Shown: positions 9,699-18,172 of the stretch, piece by piece
How positions within the stretch are numbered: the stretch's first letter is position 1
Layout: each line of letters starts with the position of its first letter
From: Terriglobia bacterium
Lineage (GTDB): Bacteria > Acidobacteriota > Terriglobia > Terriglobales > Acidobacteriaceae
Assembly: GCA_032252755.1 (NCBI GenBank)
Contig: JAVUPY010000025.1
Coordinates: 186,001-250,000, forward strand
Length of the DNA stretch: 64,000 nucleotides
Direction: 5' to 3'
Program-made: the position numbers and the translations under genes
The notes under the pieces: generated by a model
The model's input: the letters and a program-made list of their open reading frames with translations, nothing else
Told to the model about the DNA's origin: nothing
Database searches by the model: none

Positions 9699-10397
9699 TC
9701 AGCCAGACCAGGTTTTCACCGCCTGCAGGAGTAGCAGGACGCCGACGACCGCCAGCCCCATGTAGACATATTTCAGGAAAAGTTCTCCACTGAGGCGATG
9801 ATTGATGGCCCTACCGAGCAATACGGCCGGGATCATAACGGGGATGGAAAATAAGTAGTAGCGAGTGACGGCCGGAACCCAAAGTCCAGCGAAGAGAAAG
9901 CCCGTCATTCCGAGAATACTCGCGGGAAGGAAGTAGGCCTGCAGGGTCGCGCGGAATTGTTGTGCCGACCAACGACGCATAGAGCCATAAATGACCAGCG
10001 GGGGCCCGTTCATCCCATAGGCGCCGCCGAGTACCCCAGCAGACAGACCACAAAGAAACAGCCACCAGCGGTTGTCGCGACGCAATTCGAGCTGAGCACG
10101 CCCGAGAAGCGAGTAACAGGAGAAGAGGATGATGATGACCGCTAGAGTTCCCTTTACGAGATGCTGGTGGCCGCGGGTCAACAACAACAGGCCAAGGGGA
10201 ATGCCGGGAAGGGTGGAGATAACCAGCCATCCGGCACTGCTCAAGTGGATTTTCTTCCAGTCCTGGACGACGACAATGGAGGCAATCGTGATGGAAACGA
10301 GCACGGCGAGAGGAGCAGCTTCCTTGAGGGGAATGCAGAAGGCGAGCAGAGGGACGGCGATTAGCGCCTCGCCGAAGCCGAAGGCAGAACGGATCAC
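9699..10397 (-). CDS. TauE/SafE family membrane permease
   Basis: TauE/SafE proteins export small anions such as sulfite or organosulfonates. This product (232 residues from the GTG at 10397) shows the family motif RSAFGFGEAL near its N-terminus, the internal repeat motif GGAYGMNGPPLVIYG and about seven membrane segments. The start is odd: the frame reads on upstream with a plausible first helix (EVLLVIFLAT) but meets only an ATA at 10430 before a TGA. The true start may therefore be non-canonical, or the 5' end may carry a small mutation. It is divergent from ccmE and precedes thiC on the same strand. Confidence 0.83.
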   Translation of the reverse strand: MIRSAFGFGEALIAVPLLAFCIPLKEAAPLAVLVSITIASIVVVQDWKKIHLSSAGWLVISTLPGIPLGLLLLTRGHQHLVKGTLAVIIILFSCYSLLGRAQLELRRDNRWWLFLCGLSAGVLGGAYGMNGPPLVIYGSMRRWSAQQFRATLQAYFLPASILGMTGFLFAGLWVPAVTRYYLFSIPVMIPAVLLGRAINHRLSGELFLKYVYMGLAVVGVLLLLQAVKTWSG

Positions 10398-10728
10398 GGT
10401 AGCGAGAAAGATTACGAGGAGAACTTCTATGGTCGATATTCCGATTGGGAACTCCGTCGGTGGAAATTCGGCAGGGGGGCCATCGTCAGAAGGTACAGGT
10501 CAGCGGCTCCATTGTGAATAGTATCTTGAGGGCTCTATAAGACAAAACAGTGCACAATTCAGGATCGGTACTCACCGGAAAATGGAAAACGGGAGCACGG
10601 ACAGGGTCGTGTCGGAAGCCATGCACTTCGGGTACCCTAAAGCGTCCATTGACCGTCAACTCGGAACAGGGGTAACCTTCTGGCAAGAGTTTTGTGTCCG
10701 GGGATGGCAAGCGGGCATCAACTCACGT

Positions 10729-11202
10729 ATGTCTATGTCGCAACAGACTAAGAAATACCTCCAGTTCGGCGCCGCAATCACCGTCATTGTGCTTGCTCTT
10801 GGATACCTTGCTTTCACCGGAGCGCAGGAGAGCAAGAGCTATTACAAGACCATCAAGGAACTGAACGCGATGGGCGATAAGGCCCACACGATCCGTTTGC
10901 GTGTGGCGGGGAACGTTCAGCCGGGATCGATCAAGCGGCATGGGCAGCACGTTGACTTCAACCTGATAGAAGAGGGCCAGGTCCTGCCTGTTGACTACGT
11001 TGGGACGGAAGCGCCGCCCGACACATTCAAGGATAATTCGCAGGCAATGGCCGAGGGCACCTATGGGCGCGACGGCATTTTCCATGCGCAGAAACTGCAG
11101 GCGAAATGTGCCTCGAAGTACGCGCCGCAGCAAGAGCAACAGAACTCGCCTTCGGCAACCACCCAGAAGGCTGAGGTCAGTCCACAAAGCTATTCCAAGT
11201 GA
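10729..11202 (+). CDS. ccmE: Cytochrome c maturation heme chaperone CcmE, CxxxY type
   Basis: CcmE receives heme from CcmABCD and carries it to the ligation step of c-type cytochrome assembly. This 157-residue protein has an N-terminal membrane anchor (13-31) and the OB-fold sequence LRVAGNVQPGSIKR, then PVDYVGTEAPDTF-like and AEGTYGRDGIF motifs. Classical CcmE binds heme through a His in an HxxxY motif; here the equivalent is KCASKYAP, with Cys127 and Tyr131. That Cys form is known from archaea and some bacteria with a variant System I. A Gln/Ser-rich tail follows. It starts the operon, and its stop overlaps the ccmA start (GTGA). An ATG at 10735 is an alternative start. Confidence 0.9.
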   Translation: MSMSQQTKKYLQFGAAITVIVLALGYLAFTGAQESKSYYKTIKELNAMGDKAHTIRLRVAGNVQPGSIKRHGQHVDFNLIEEGQVLPVDYVGTEAPPDTFKDNSQAMAEGTYGRDGIFHAQKLQAKCASKYAPQQEQQNSPSATTQKAEVSPQSYSK

Positions 11203-11978
11203 GCTCCACCCACAGCACGGGATCTGTTCAAGACCCACGTCTGCCAAAAGAAGGCAGAATTGGGGCGCCGAAGCTTCCCGATAATCCCAGTAACGAGCCG
11301 GCAATCCGACTTTCGGAAATCGCGAAACATTTTGGACGATTTGCTGCGCTGCGCGGGATTACAGCAGATTTTGCGCCGGGGAAACTGTATGTCATTCTCG
11401 GCGAAAATGGAGCGGGGAAGAGCACGCTGCTGAGGATTGTCACAGGGCTGCTGGCCCCGACGCGAGGTAAGGTTTCGGTGCTGAGGTCGGAGGATCTGCG
11501 TTCGGTCGCGATGCGCGTGGGGTACATGGGGCATGCGCCGCTGCTCTACGACGAAATGGACGCGATAGAAAACATGCGCTATTTCGCGGGGCTCTATGGG
11601 ATCTGTGACGATGGGCGCTGCGCCGACGCTTTGCGGCGAGTGGGACTGGATCCGAAATTGACGCGGCGTGTGGGACAGTACTCTCAAGGAATGCGGCAGA
11701 GGACGTCACTGGCGCGAGCGATTGTTCATGACCCGGAACTGCTGCTGCTGGATGAGCCGTTTTCGAATGTGGACGTGGCGTCTGCGCGGGAGATGTCGCG
11801 GCTGCTGGGCGTTATGCGCGATGGCGGCAAGACGATCTTCGTGGTGACGCACCAGGCGCCGGTGATGGAACCGGTGTGCGATGAGGCTGTGCTGATCTCG
11901 GCCGGGCGGATTGCGGCGCGGGAGAAAGGTATTCCACCGTACCTGCTTTCGCCATACGCGCAGGAGGTGGCAAAGTGA
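11199..11978 (+). CDS. ccmA: Heme exporter ATPase CcmA
   Basis: CcmA is the ATPase of the CcmABCD complex, which releases heme-loaded CcmE. Walker A is GENGAGKST, the signature is YSQGMRQR and Walker B is LLLLDEP, with the switch His in VVTHQ. The 259 residues exceed many CcmA proteins because of a roughly 30-residue N-terminal leader before the ABC domain. The GTG start overlaps the ccmE stop by four bases and the stop overlaps ccmB by four, so translation is probably coupled. Clustering with ccmB and ccmC distinguishes it from generic ABC ATPases. Confidence 0.93.
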   Translation: MSSTHSTGSVQDPRLPKEGRIGAPKLPDNPSNEPAIRLSEIAKHFGRFAALRGITADFAPGKLYVILGENGAGKSTLLRIVTGLLAPTRGKVSVLRSEDLRSVAMRVGYMGHAPLLYDEMDAIENMRYFAGLYGICDDGRCADALRRVGLDPKLTRRVGQYSQGMRQRTSLARAIVHDPELLLLDEPFSNVDVASAREMSRLLGVMRDGGKTIFVVTHQAPVMEPVCDEAVLISAGRIAAREKGIPPYLLSPYAQEVAK

Positions 11979-12679
11979 CCTCCCCGACGCTGACGGCAAT
12001 TACCCGCGCTACGCTGGCAAAAGACTTGCGGCTGGAGTGGCGGTCGAAGGACGCCATCAACTCCATGCTGTTTTTCGCGCTGCTGGTGGTCGTGATCTTC
12101 GCGTTTGCGTTCGATCCCACGGCGGAGCAGTCGCGGCAGATAGCAGGAGGCTTGATATGGACGGCGCTGCTGTTTGCGACGGTGGTGGCGCTGAACCAGA
12201 CATGGGCACGCGAACTCAGGAACAACGTGCTGGATGCGTACCGGGTTTCGCCGGCGCCGCCGAACGCGATGTTCCTGGCGAAGTCGATTGCGAATTTCAT
12301 TTTTGTTGCCTTGTTGCAGGCGGTGATGACACCGCTGTTCGTGGTCTTCTACAGCCTGCGATCGATCGGGCCGGTATGGCAGTTGGTAGTGATCGGATTG
12401 CTGGCGAACTGGGCGCTGGTCGTGAACGGGACGTTTTTCGCGGCAATGTCGATTCGGACGCGCAATCGCGAGATCATGCTGCCGTTGATCCTGTTCCCGC
12501 TATCAATTCCGGCGCTGCTGGCAATGGTCGAAGCGACGACGCAAGTGCTGACGGGAACCTCGCAGGTACTGACCGGTGCGTCGTGGCCGCGGTTCTGGGT
12601 GCAGTTCTTGGGAGTTTACGATGTGGTGTTTACTGTCGTGTGTCTCGTACTATTTGAAACCGTGTTAAACGCCGAATGA
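11975..12679 (+). CDS. ccmB: Heme exporter membrane protein CcmB
   Basis: The 234-residue product has six predicted membrane segments and a CcmB-like N-terminus (KDLRLEWRSKDAINSMLFFALLV). It also has the internal motif RNNVLDAYRVSP, close to the ATPase-coupling region of the family. It pairs with CcmA in the membrane. The start overlaps the ccmA stop and its own stop overlaps ccmC, both by four bases. A direct repeat near the C-terminus (VLTGTSQVLTGAS) is a small local duplication. Confidence 0.92.
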   Translation: MTSPTLTAITRATLAKDLRLEWRSKDAINSMLFFALLVVVIFAFAFDPTAEQSRQIAGGLIWTALLFATVVALNQTWARELRNNVLDAYRVSPAPPNAMFLAKSIANFIFVALLQAVMTPLFVVFYSLRSIGPVWQLVVIGLLANWALVVNGTFFAAMSIRTRNREIMLPLILFPLSIPALLAMVEATTQVLTGTSQVLTGASWPRFWVQFLGVYDVVFTVVCLVLFETVLNAE

Positions 12680-13362
12680 AAAAGTCATTCATTATTTTCG
12701 CGATCGGTACATTTGTGTTGCTGTCGTATGCGCTGTACATGGCGCTGGTGGTTGCGCCGACAGAGGCGACGATGGGCGACGTGCAACGTATCTTCTATTA
12801 CCACGTTCCCAATGCGTGGTGCGCCTTCCTTTGCTTCCTGGTGAACGCAATTGCCTCCGTCTGGTACCTGGTGAAGCGCGGGGTTAAATCCGATGCGCTG
12901 GCCTTGGCATCGGCGGAAGTTGGTGTCGTTTTTTGCAGCGTTGTGCTGGTGACAGGGCCGATCTGGGCGCGGCCGGTATGGGGGATCTGGTGGACGTGGG
13001 ATGCGCGGCTTACCAGCACACTGGTGCTCTGGCTGATTTATGTTGCGTACCTGATGCTGCGCCGGTTCTCGGGAACTGGAAGAGCGCCGGTGTTGGCAGC
13101 GACGCTGGCGATATTCGGCTTCTTCGACGTGCCATTTGTCTACCTTTCGATCCGGATCTTCCGGACGCAACACCCGCAACCGGTGATGGGCGGCGGGCAG
13201 AATTCTGGGCTCGACCCGACGATGGCACATGCCTTTCTCTGGAACCTGCTGGCGTTCACGTGTTACTGCGCGCTGCTGATCTGGCTGCGGTACCGGATGC
13301 AGGTTGCGGAGCAGGCGATCGAAGAAGCGCACGCGGAACGCGCACTTGGGGAGGGAGCATGA
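12676..13362 (+). CDS. ccmC: Heme-handling protein CcmC
   Basis: CcmC presents heme to CcmE on the outer face of the membrane. The tryptophan-rich motif VWGIWWTWDARLT (101-113) is intact, and the two flanking histidines that hold heme are visible: His43 in YYHVPNAW and His166 in RTQHPQPV. Six membrane segments are predicted in 228 residues, the usual family length. The stop overlaps the start of the small ccmD-like gene (ATGA). Confidence 0.95.
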   Translation: MKKSFIIFAIGTFVLLSYALYMALVVAPTEATMGDVQRIFYYHVPNAWCAFLCFLVNAIASVWYLVKRGVKSDALALASAEVGVVFCSVVLVTGPIWARPVWGIWWTWDARLTSTLVLWLIYVAYLMLRRFSGTGRAPVLAATLAIFGFFDVPFVYLSIRIFRTQHPQPVMGGGQNSGLDPTMAHAFLWNLLAFTCYCALLIWLRYRMQVAEQAIEEAHAERALGEGA

Positions 13363-13484
13363 TCAAGTTTCTGTGGGCAGCGTATATCGCGACGTGGGCG
13401 ATTCACATTGGGTATCTGCTCTATTTGAGTGCGCGGGCGAAACGGATTCGGCAGGAAGCGGAAGAGTTGAGAAGAAGCAATTAG
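13359..13484 (+). CDS. ccmD: CcmD-like small membrane protein
   Basis: This 41-residue protein starts at an ATG overlapping the ccmC stop and has GGGAG upstream. It has one membrane helix (about 4-25) and a charged C-terminal helix rich in Arg and Glu (SARAKRIRQEAEEL). That is the size and topology of CcmD, which holds CcmABC and CcmE together. Identification rests on position and topology, since sequence conservation in this family is weak. It closes the operon; ccmF and ccmH are not in the window. Confidence 0.8.
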   Translation: MIKFLWAAYIATWAIHIGYLLYLSARAKRIRQEAEELRRSN

Positions 13485-13600
13485 CCAGTAGCAACTAGCG
13501 AAGGCAAAGACGACATGCTGACTTAGCTATACCGGCGGCGAAAAGCAGCTTCGCTCGTGGTGACAAAGGGCTTTGCTCGTGGTTACAAGGCCAGGTATCG

Positions 13601-14101
13601 TTATTCATCGGCCACGACGAGCGGGTCACCGGTTTTGTGCTCGTTGATTTCGAATTTCATGAACTCCTGGATTGCCTCCCGCGCCTGCTCGTTGACTGTG
13701 AACATCCGGAGCACCGCGCCGTGTTCACTCTTCACCGCGAAAAAGGTTATCTCGTTGCGGAGCTTCTTGAGTCGCGGAAGACCGTCAGGAACTTTTCCGT
13801 GCACATCTGCATCGGCGTCGGTCTTCCCCTTCTCAAACAAATCCCTCTGAGCTTCGAGATATTTCTGGATAGCGGCGATGCTGGCGTTGTCGGTGGGGTC
13901 CTTAACGGTAAATTCGATGACTCCGCCGTTCTTCATCAGATAGTAGTGCTGAACGATTTTGTCAGCGTCCGTGCCGAGAGCCTTGCTGAAACGGGCGTCC
14001 AGGTCGTTGTCGGTGAGTGCTGGCGATTGCGACCATGCCGCCGAAGTTAGCGCGAGTAGAAGGAAGAAAACAGGCGAAACGCGCACCATAATTCTGTTCA
14101 T
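13601..14101 (-). CDS. Secreted hypothetical protein
   Basis: The 166 residues open with a clear signal peptide (hydrophobic 8-22, cleavage likely after AWS). The mature part is charged and mixed helix/strand, without cysteines or a motif I recognise. AGGAGG lies five bases before the ATG at 14101, a strong start. The gene is convergent with the ccm operon and probably monocistronic. Confidence 0.75.
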   Translation of the reverse strand: MNRIMVRVSPVFFLLLALTSAAWSQSPALTDNDLDARFSKALGTDADKIVQHYYLMKNGGVIEFTVKDPTDNASIAAIQKYLEAQRDLFEKGKTDADADVHGKVPDGLPRLKKLRNEITFFAVKSEHGAVLRMFTVNEQAREAIQEFMKFEINEHKTGDPLVVADE

Positions 14102-14284
14102 GGCCGCCTCCTGTGCGTCTGACTGCGGGATGCCCTTTTAGTTTGCGAATGTTAGCGCGGGGAGCGACTGCAAGCAAGGGGTTCCAAGAGAAAGAGTGCC
14201 AAGGGGGACGTCGGCGGGCGTGAAGCACGCGAAGGCGCTGGGTCTGCTAGAATCGGGCATTCGTACGGCAAAACGGAGCAGAGG

Positions 14285-14512
14285 ATGGCATTGAAAAGAT
14301 TCCTGATCTTCGCTTTCGACCCGGCTGGGGCGGCAGGCGGCTGGCGCGATTTCAAGGGCGACGCAGATAGCAGGGAAGAGGCGGAGAGAATGGCGGAGAG
14401 GCTGCACGGCCAGATCCAGATAGTGGATACAAGCCACGACGAGAAACTGGGCGGTTCGAAGGTGCACCTTGTCTATTCGTTGTACAGGCCGTTCGAATAT
14501 CACGACCATTGA
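14285..14512 (+). CDS. Small hypothetical protein, 75 residues
   Basis: GGAG lies six bases before the ATG. The protein looks like a small alpha/beta domain: a strand (RFLIFAFDP), a Gly-rich turn, a helix with Glu/Arg (REEAERMAERLHG), then strands (IQIVDTS, HLVYSLYR). No signal peptide or membrane helix is present. A terminator-like hairpin follows. Function unknown. Confidence 0.62.
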   Translation: MALKRFLIFAFDPAGAAGGWRDFKGDADSREEAERMAERLHGQIQIVDTSHDEKLGGSKVHLVYSLYRPFEYHDH

Positions 14513-14537
14513 ACAGTCTGGATGGCGGAGTGAAAGG

Positions 14538-14567
14538 AGCTGCGGGTTTCCGCAGCTTTCTTATTTT
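14538..14567. terminator. Hairpin terminator between convergent genes
   Basis: An 8-base perfect stem, AGCTGCGG and CCGCAGCT, with loop GTTT is followed on the plus strand by a T-rich run (TTCTTATTTT). It can end transcription of the small gene at 14285. On the minus strand it lies right after the DUF2127 stop. Confidence 0.75.
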
Positions 14568-15049
14568 GGCGGAGCTTTCTCTTCAGCCCTGCCGAAGAAG
14601 ACTTCGAAGCGCAGTTCCATCATGTAAAGGACGATGAAGACGTTGACGATGAGAATGCCCCAGCGCAGCCAATCGGAGTGGCGGAAGATGGCGAGGATCT
14701 CCCAGGGCAGGTAGAGGGCGCCTGAGAGAAGTGCGAACCACTCGGCCCAGTCGCGTTCGTGCCAGAGACCGTATGCTTCGGTGAAACGGACAGCCGCATA
14801 AGCGATGACTCCAAGCGCGAAGATCCACAATCCATTCTGCGTGGCGCGGTAGGCTGCGGTGAACAAGAGGCCGGAAAGGCGCCCTTCGGGATCAATGTGC
14901 AGGGCGTCAGTGAGATGCTCGGCGACTTCGTAGAGATCCTTGTGGACAAGGGTGAAGAGAACAATCGCGACGGCAACGGCCAGAACACCCTTCGATGCTT
15001 CGATGGTTGCGACAGTTCGGAGGCCGTACTTGTGCTGGCGAAGTTTCAT
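14561..15049 (-). CDS. DUF2127 family membrane protein
   Basis: The 162-residue protein has four predicted membrane helices. It also has the family-like sequences GLRTVATIEASKG near the N-terminus and YGLWHERDWAEWFALLSGALYLPWE in the third segment (residues about 94-118). DUF2127 proteins are small bacterial membrane proteins of unknown role. The C-terminus is short, charged and Pro/Lys-rich. No functional context is visible in the neighbours. Confidence 0.85.
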   Translation of the reverse strand: MKLRQHKYGLRTVATIEASKGVLAVAVAIVLFTLVHKDLYEVAEHLTDALHIDPEGRLSGLLFTAAYRATQNGLWIFALGVIAYAAVRFTEAYGLWHERDWAEWFALLSGALYLPWEILAIFRHSDWLRWGILIVNVFIVLYMMELRFEVFFGRAEEKAPPK

Positions 15050-15137
15050 CTTCTTCTAGGGAATCGGACGTGCCTCCATCCAACAGGAGACTAGGTAGGA
15101 GGTAGTTTCGTCAAGGAAAACGAGTGGCGAAAGAGTG

Positions 15138-15626
15138 CTAACGTGCGCGAAAGACTGACAGATTTCGAACAGCGTTGGTGGTCGCAGCACGGGAGGAATC
15201 AATAGCGGGACGGTTCTGCTCAACCCAGTTGCCGATCATTGTGCGCTGCTTGTCATTGACATCGAAACGAATGCCGAAGCATTGACCCACAGTCCGGCAA
15301 ACGACAGCGGGAATGTCAATCGCAGAGCCACCAGGGAGTGAGAAAGAGATGTGGATGGGTTGGCCGATGGCGAGCGGCCTATCGGGCTTCAACTGCATCC
15401 CGCCAATCGAGAGATCGCGGCTTTCGGCAGTAATATTGTCGGCTCGCGAATGGCTGTGTATCAGCACAGGGGCACGGAAAGGAATACGCGGCGGACGGCG
15501 GATCTCACGACAGAGTTGAAGTTGAGCCTCGGCGGATACCCACTTTTCGGGCACCGGAGCGCGGCGGAGAACGGCGATCAGCACGACGGCTGCGACAACT
15601 CCGGTCGAAATAAGAAAGCTCAACAT
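15138..15626 (-). CDS. Membrane-anchored PilZ domain protein
   Basis: I chose the ATG at 15626, preceded by GAGG; a TTG seven codons upstream is possible. An N-terminal membrane helix (about 3-20) is followed by a PilZ domain. RxxxR-like arginines (RRPPRIPFR) and the (D/N)xSxxG motif, DLSIGGM, are the two parts that bind cyclic-di-GMP. The domain ends in a typical GIRFD strand. It may sense cyclic-di-GMP at the membrane. No partner gene is adjacent. Confidence 0.83.
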   Translation of the reverse strand: MLSFLISTGVVAAVVLIAVLRRAPVPEKWVSAEAQLQLCREIRRPPRIPFRAPVLIHSHSRADNITAESRDLSIGGMQLKPDRPLAIGQPIHISFSLPGGSAIDIPAVVCRTVGQCFGIRFDVNDKQRTMIGNWVEQNRPAIDSSRAATTNAVRNLSVFRAR

Positions 15627-15936
15627 GTAACCTCGCTGACGGCTCAAATGAGCACAGCGGGGGAGGATGCGAGATCAAGAATAGCTCAGGTTCGCAAAGT
15701 AGCTAATTACTTTAGGGTTACGACCCCAAGGGAACCACCTGGCCGTGACCTGCTGTATGCGCGGCGCAGGTGGCGCTTTAGGGGCGCAACTCGGGGCGCG
15801 AAAGACTCATCCGAAGTTGCATCGAGGGCTAAGGTGCTCGCGGTTGCGAGGGATTTTCCTGGAGTCGCTTTTCAACTCTGTCTGACCGCCACCTCGAATA
15901 GCAGATTTCAGGTGGGAAGGGAAATTTCCGCGGGCC

Positions 15937-16408
15937 ATGGCCACTACAACTCCCCAGGCGCTTGGACGTTCCTCGTCCGTGAAAAGCTGGTTCAGCCGTT
16001 TCAACGACTCGGTAGAAGTAATCAACGAAAATCCCCGGCGGGTTCTGTTCGCAGTCGCGGTGGTCTACGTGGTCCTGGTTGTGCCCCTGGCAATGATCAA
16101 GCTGCTGTGGGCGGACGAATTCATCACGTACTACATTGCAAAACTTAACAGGGTTCACGCGATCTGGAGTTCGGCGACAGCGAACTGGCGCTACGACTGC
16201 CGGTTGTTCTGGCTTGCCTGCTGGGCGTGGCGACTCACAGCCGCGATATTGGCGGATTTACACCACTGTCCCACGGGGCAACTTACTTCTTCGAAGTTGG
16301 GAATGCGTTGCCATGGGATATGCAGTACGCGGCAACTCAGCAGACCCTGGTGTCGAACTGGAACCGCGGAGCGAGTGGGCGAGCAGGCGGTCACGGGTCG
16401 CAGCAGTA
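15937..16408 (+). pseudogene. Decayed membrane glycosyltransferase (GT39/ArnT-like)
   Basis: From the ATG at 15937 the frame gives a plausible N-terminus: a charged leader, a membrane helix (about 37-58) and then WADEFITYYIAKL, the catalytic DE motif region of ArnT/PMT-type glycosyltransferases. After that the reading shifts: the next recognisable piece, FGDSELALRLPVVLACLLGV, lies in another frame starting near 16170. It continues through GATYFFE and ends at 16408. The long first loop and the bulk of the protein (normally about 500 residues or more) are missing. I read this as a deletion plus frameshift remnant. What remains is too short to work. Confidence 0.68.
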
Positions 16409-16498
16409 GTGGAAACCTCGGGGGCGAAAGCCCCGTCATCAATGCGGATGTTCGACACTGCCAAGGCCGAACTCTTCCCAACGCGGTTCCGGCGCTTT

Positions 16499-17077
16499 TC
16501 ACTCCTGAGAGAAAATTTGAGCGAGGTGCGAATTGGCCTCGCTCTCGGTAGAAACGATTCCTGACGGAAGGAAGCCGCCGTTGTATTCCGCCATCCGGTT
16601 TTTCCATTTCAGAAAGTCGGTGATGGTCTTAGGTTCGATACGGACTTCTACGCGTCGCAGGCTGGCGAGAAGCAAGTTCATTTCTTTCATCAGACCGACA
16701 GTAGTCCGCTGATCGGTGCGCCTGGGCTTTACGATGAGGCGCACTTCGCGACGGGCAAATTCGAGCAGGCCCCAGCCTTTGGGGAGTTCTTCCGCCTTGA
16801 TGATTCCGGCAGGCGCGAGATAGAGACGCTCGGCGCCGAGACCCTCCTCTGGTTTGAGGCGGAAAGGCTTGCCGGCATCGGCGAGGAAGTCGGCGCGCGA
16901 AACCTTGCACTCAACAACGACAGAATGGCAAAAACCCTTCCAGCCGATGGCGTCGGGAATCTCCCCGGTTGCGCAATATTGCTCCGACAGAATGATGCCG
17001 CATCCGTAGCTACTGCGCAGCCAGTCGACCGCGACCGACACGAGTTTGGAGTGCTTCAGCGAGGCCGATTTGCTCAT
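16499..17077 (-). CDS. MmcB-like PD-(D/E)xK nuclease-fold protein
   Basis: The 192 residues show a nuclease-fold core: an acidic Asp in IPDAIGW followed by VVVECKVSRADFLAD, the ExK pattern of PD-(D/E)xK enzymes. This arrangement resembles MmcB family DNA-repair proteins. Towards the C-terminus the protein is basic (VKPRRTDQR) with a helical tail. It has no signal peptide. Whether it cuts DNA cannot be judged from sequence alone. It stands alone, convergent with the decayed glycosyltransferase. Confidence 0.65.
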   Translation of the reverse strand: MSKSASLKHSKLVSVAVDWLRSSYGCGIILSEQYCATGEIPDAIGWKGFCHSVVVECKVSRADFLADAGKPFRLKPEEGLGAERLYLAPAGIIKAEELPKGWGLLEFARREVRLIVKPRRTDQRTTVGLMKEMNLLLASLRRVEVRIEPKTITDFLKWKNRMAEYNGGFLPSGIVSTESEANSHLAQIFSQE

Positions 17078-17205
17078 GCTTTCTTCTACCGCGAATTGAA
17101 GGTTGCGAAAAGTGACTTGGGAAGTGCACGGAAGTAAAGATGGTCATATAAGGCGAACTGGCATCTATGACTATCGAGTAACCAGTCGGGGATGAAGGGG
17201 GAGTT

Positions 17206-17697
17206 ATGGCGGATCAAATCGATAAGCTTCGGAAGGAGCTCATTTTTCAACTTAAAGGTGGGCATGCTCACGCGAAGTTCGATGACGTGGTGAAGAATTT
17301 TCCGGAGAAGCTGCGAGGGACGGTGCCGGAGGGAATGCCGTATTCGGCGTGGCAACTGCTGGAGCATATACGGATCGCCCAGGACGACATCCTAAGCTAT
17401 TGCAAGAACTCGGATGGGAGTTACAAGGAAAAGAAGTGGCCTGATGATTACTGGCCGAAGGATCCGAATCCCGAGAGCGCGAAGGCGTGGACGGATTCGA
17501 TCAAGAGTTATCACGCGGACCTGGACGAGTTCGTTGAACTGATCGGCGATCCGAAGTCGGAACTGTTTGAAGCGTTTCGGTGGGGAGATGGTCAGACGCT
17601 GTTCCATGAGGCGATGCTGCTGGTGGATCACGCGGCTTATCACCTCGGCGAGATTGTTGCGGTGCGAAGAATCCTCAAGAGCTGGCCCGCAAGGTGA
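17206..17697 (+). CDS. DinB family protein
   Basis: The 163-residue protein is a four-helix-bundle DinB-like domain. The putative metal ligands sit at LLEHIRIAQDD (His) and DHAAYHLGEI (two His), the usual triad positions. Such proteins are often metal-dependent thiol transferases (bacillithiol or mycothiol S-transferase-like), but the substrate cannot be told here. GGGGGAG precedes the ATG. Its 3' end overlaps the convergent membrane gene by 23 bases. Confidence 0.85.
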   Translation: MADQIDKLRKELIFQLKGGHAHAKFDDVVKNFPEKLRGTVPEGMPYSAWQLLEHIRIAQDDILSYCKNSDGSYKEKKWPDDYWPKDPNPESAKAWTDSIKSYHADLDEFVELIGDPKSELFEAFRWGDGQTLFHEAMLLVDHAAYHLGEIVAVRRILKSWPAR

Positions 17698-18172
17698 GCT
17701 TCCGTTGGGCGCGATTCGAATAGCGGCTAACCATGAACGCAATCGGCAGTCCGACGCAAAAGATGTGGGTGACGATAGCGACGACTGTGTTGAAGATGGA
17801 ACGGGAAGCCCCGTGGAAGCGCGAGAGAGGCATCACGACCCAGTACATCACCAGGTAGACAAGGATGCCATAGAGTGGCCCAAACAATAGAGGCCGGCGG
17901 GTAAGGACGGGAAACGAACGGCTCGCGAGGTAAAAGACGGTCGCCCAGGAAAAAGCGATAAAGAAGTGCAGGAACAGGCCGAGCGCCATAGTTGGCGTCC
18001 CTTCATGGAAAGCAGACGGACCGAGGAGGGCGCTGGCGATGCCTTGCAGAATGATGCGTGGCGAGACGCCTCGGGGCATCCAGGTAACGAAAGCGGCGGA
18101 GATATCCATGCAGCCGCAGAGCGTGCCGGCGGCGACGATGGCGGCAAGTTGGCGCGAAGCATTCTGGTTCAC
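17675..18172 (-). CDS. Membrane protein of unknown function, 165 residues
   Basis: About four to five membrane segments are spread over the whole length, with the motifs GCMDISAAF near the start and FLHFFIAFSWATVFYLASRSFP in the middle (residues about 67-88). It resembles the YagU/DUF1440-type membrane proteins seen in acidobacterial genomes, but I cannot fix the family. The GTG start at 18172 overlaps the stop of the preceding small gene by four bases (GTGA), which suggests coupled translation. Confidence 0.72.
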   Translation of the reverse strand: MNQNASRQLAAIVAAGTLCGCMDISAAFVTWMPRGVSPRIILQGIASALLGPSAFHEGTPTMALGLFLHFFIAFSWATVFYLASRSFPVLTRRPLLFGPLYGILVYLVMYWVVMPLSRFHGASRSIFNTVVAIVTHIFCVGLPIAFMVSRYSNRAQRKLTLRASS

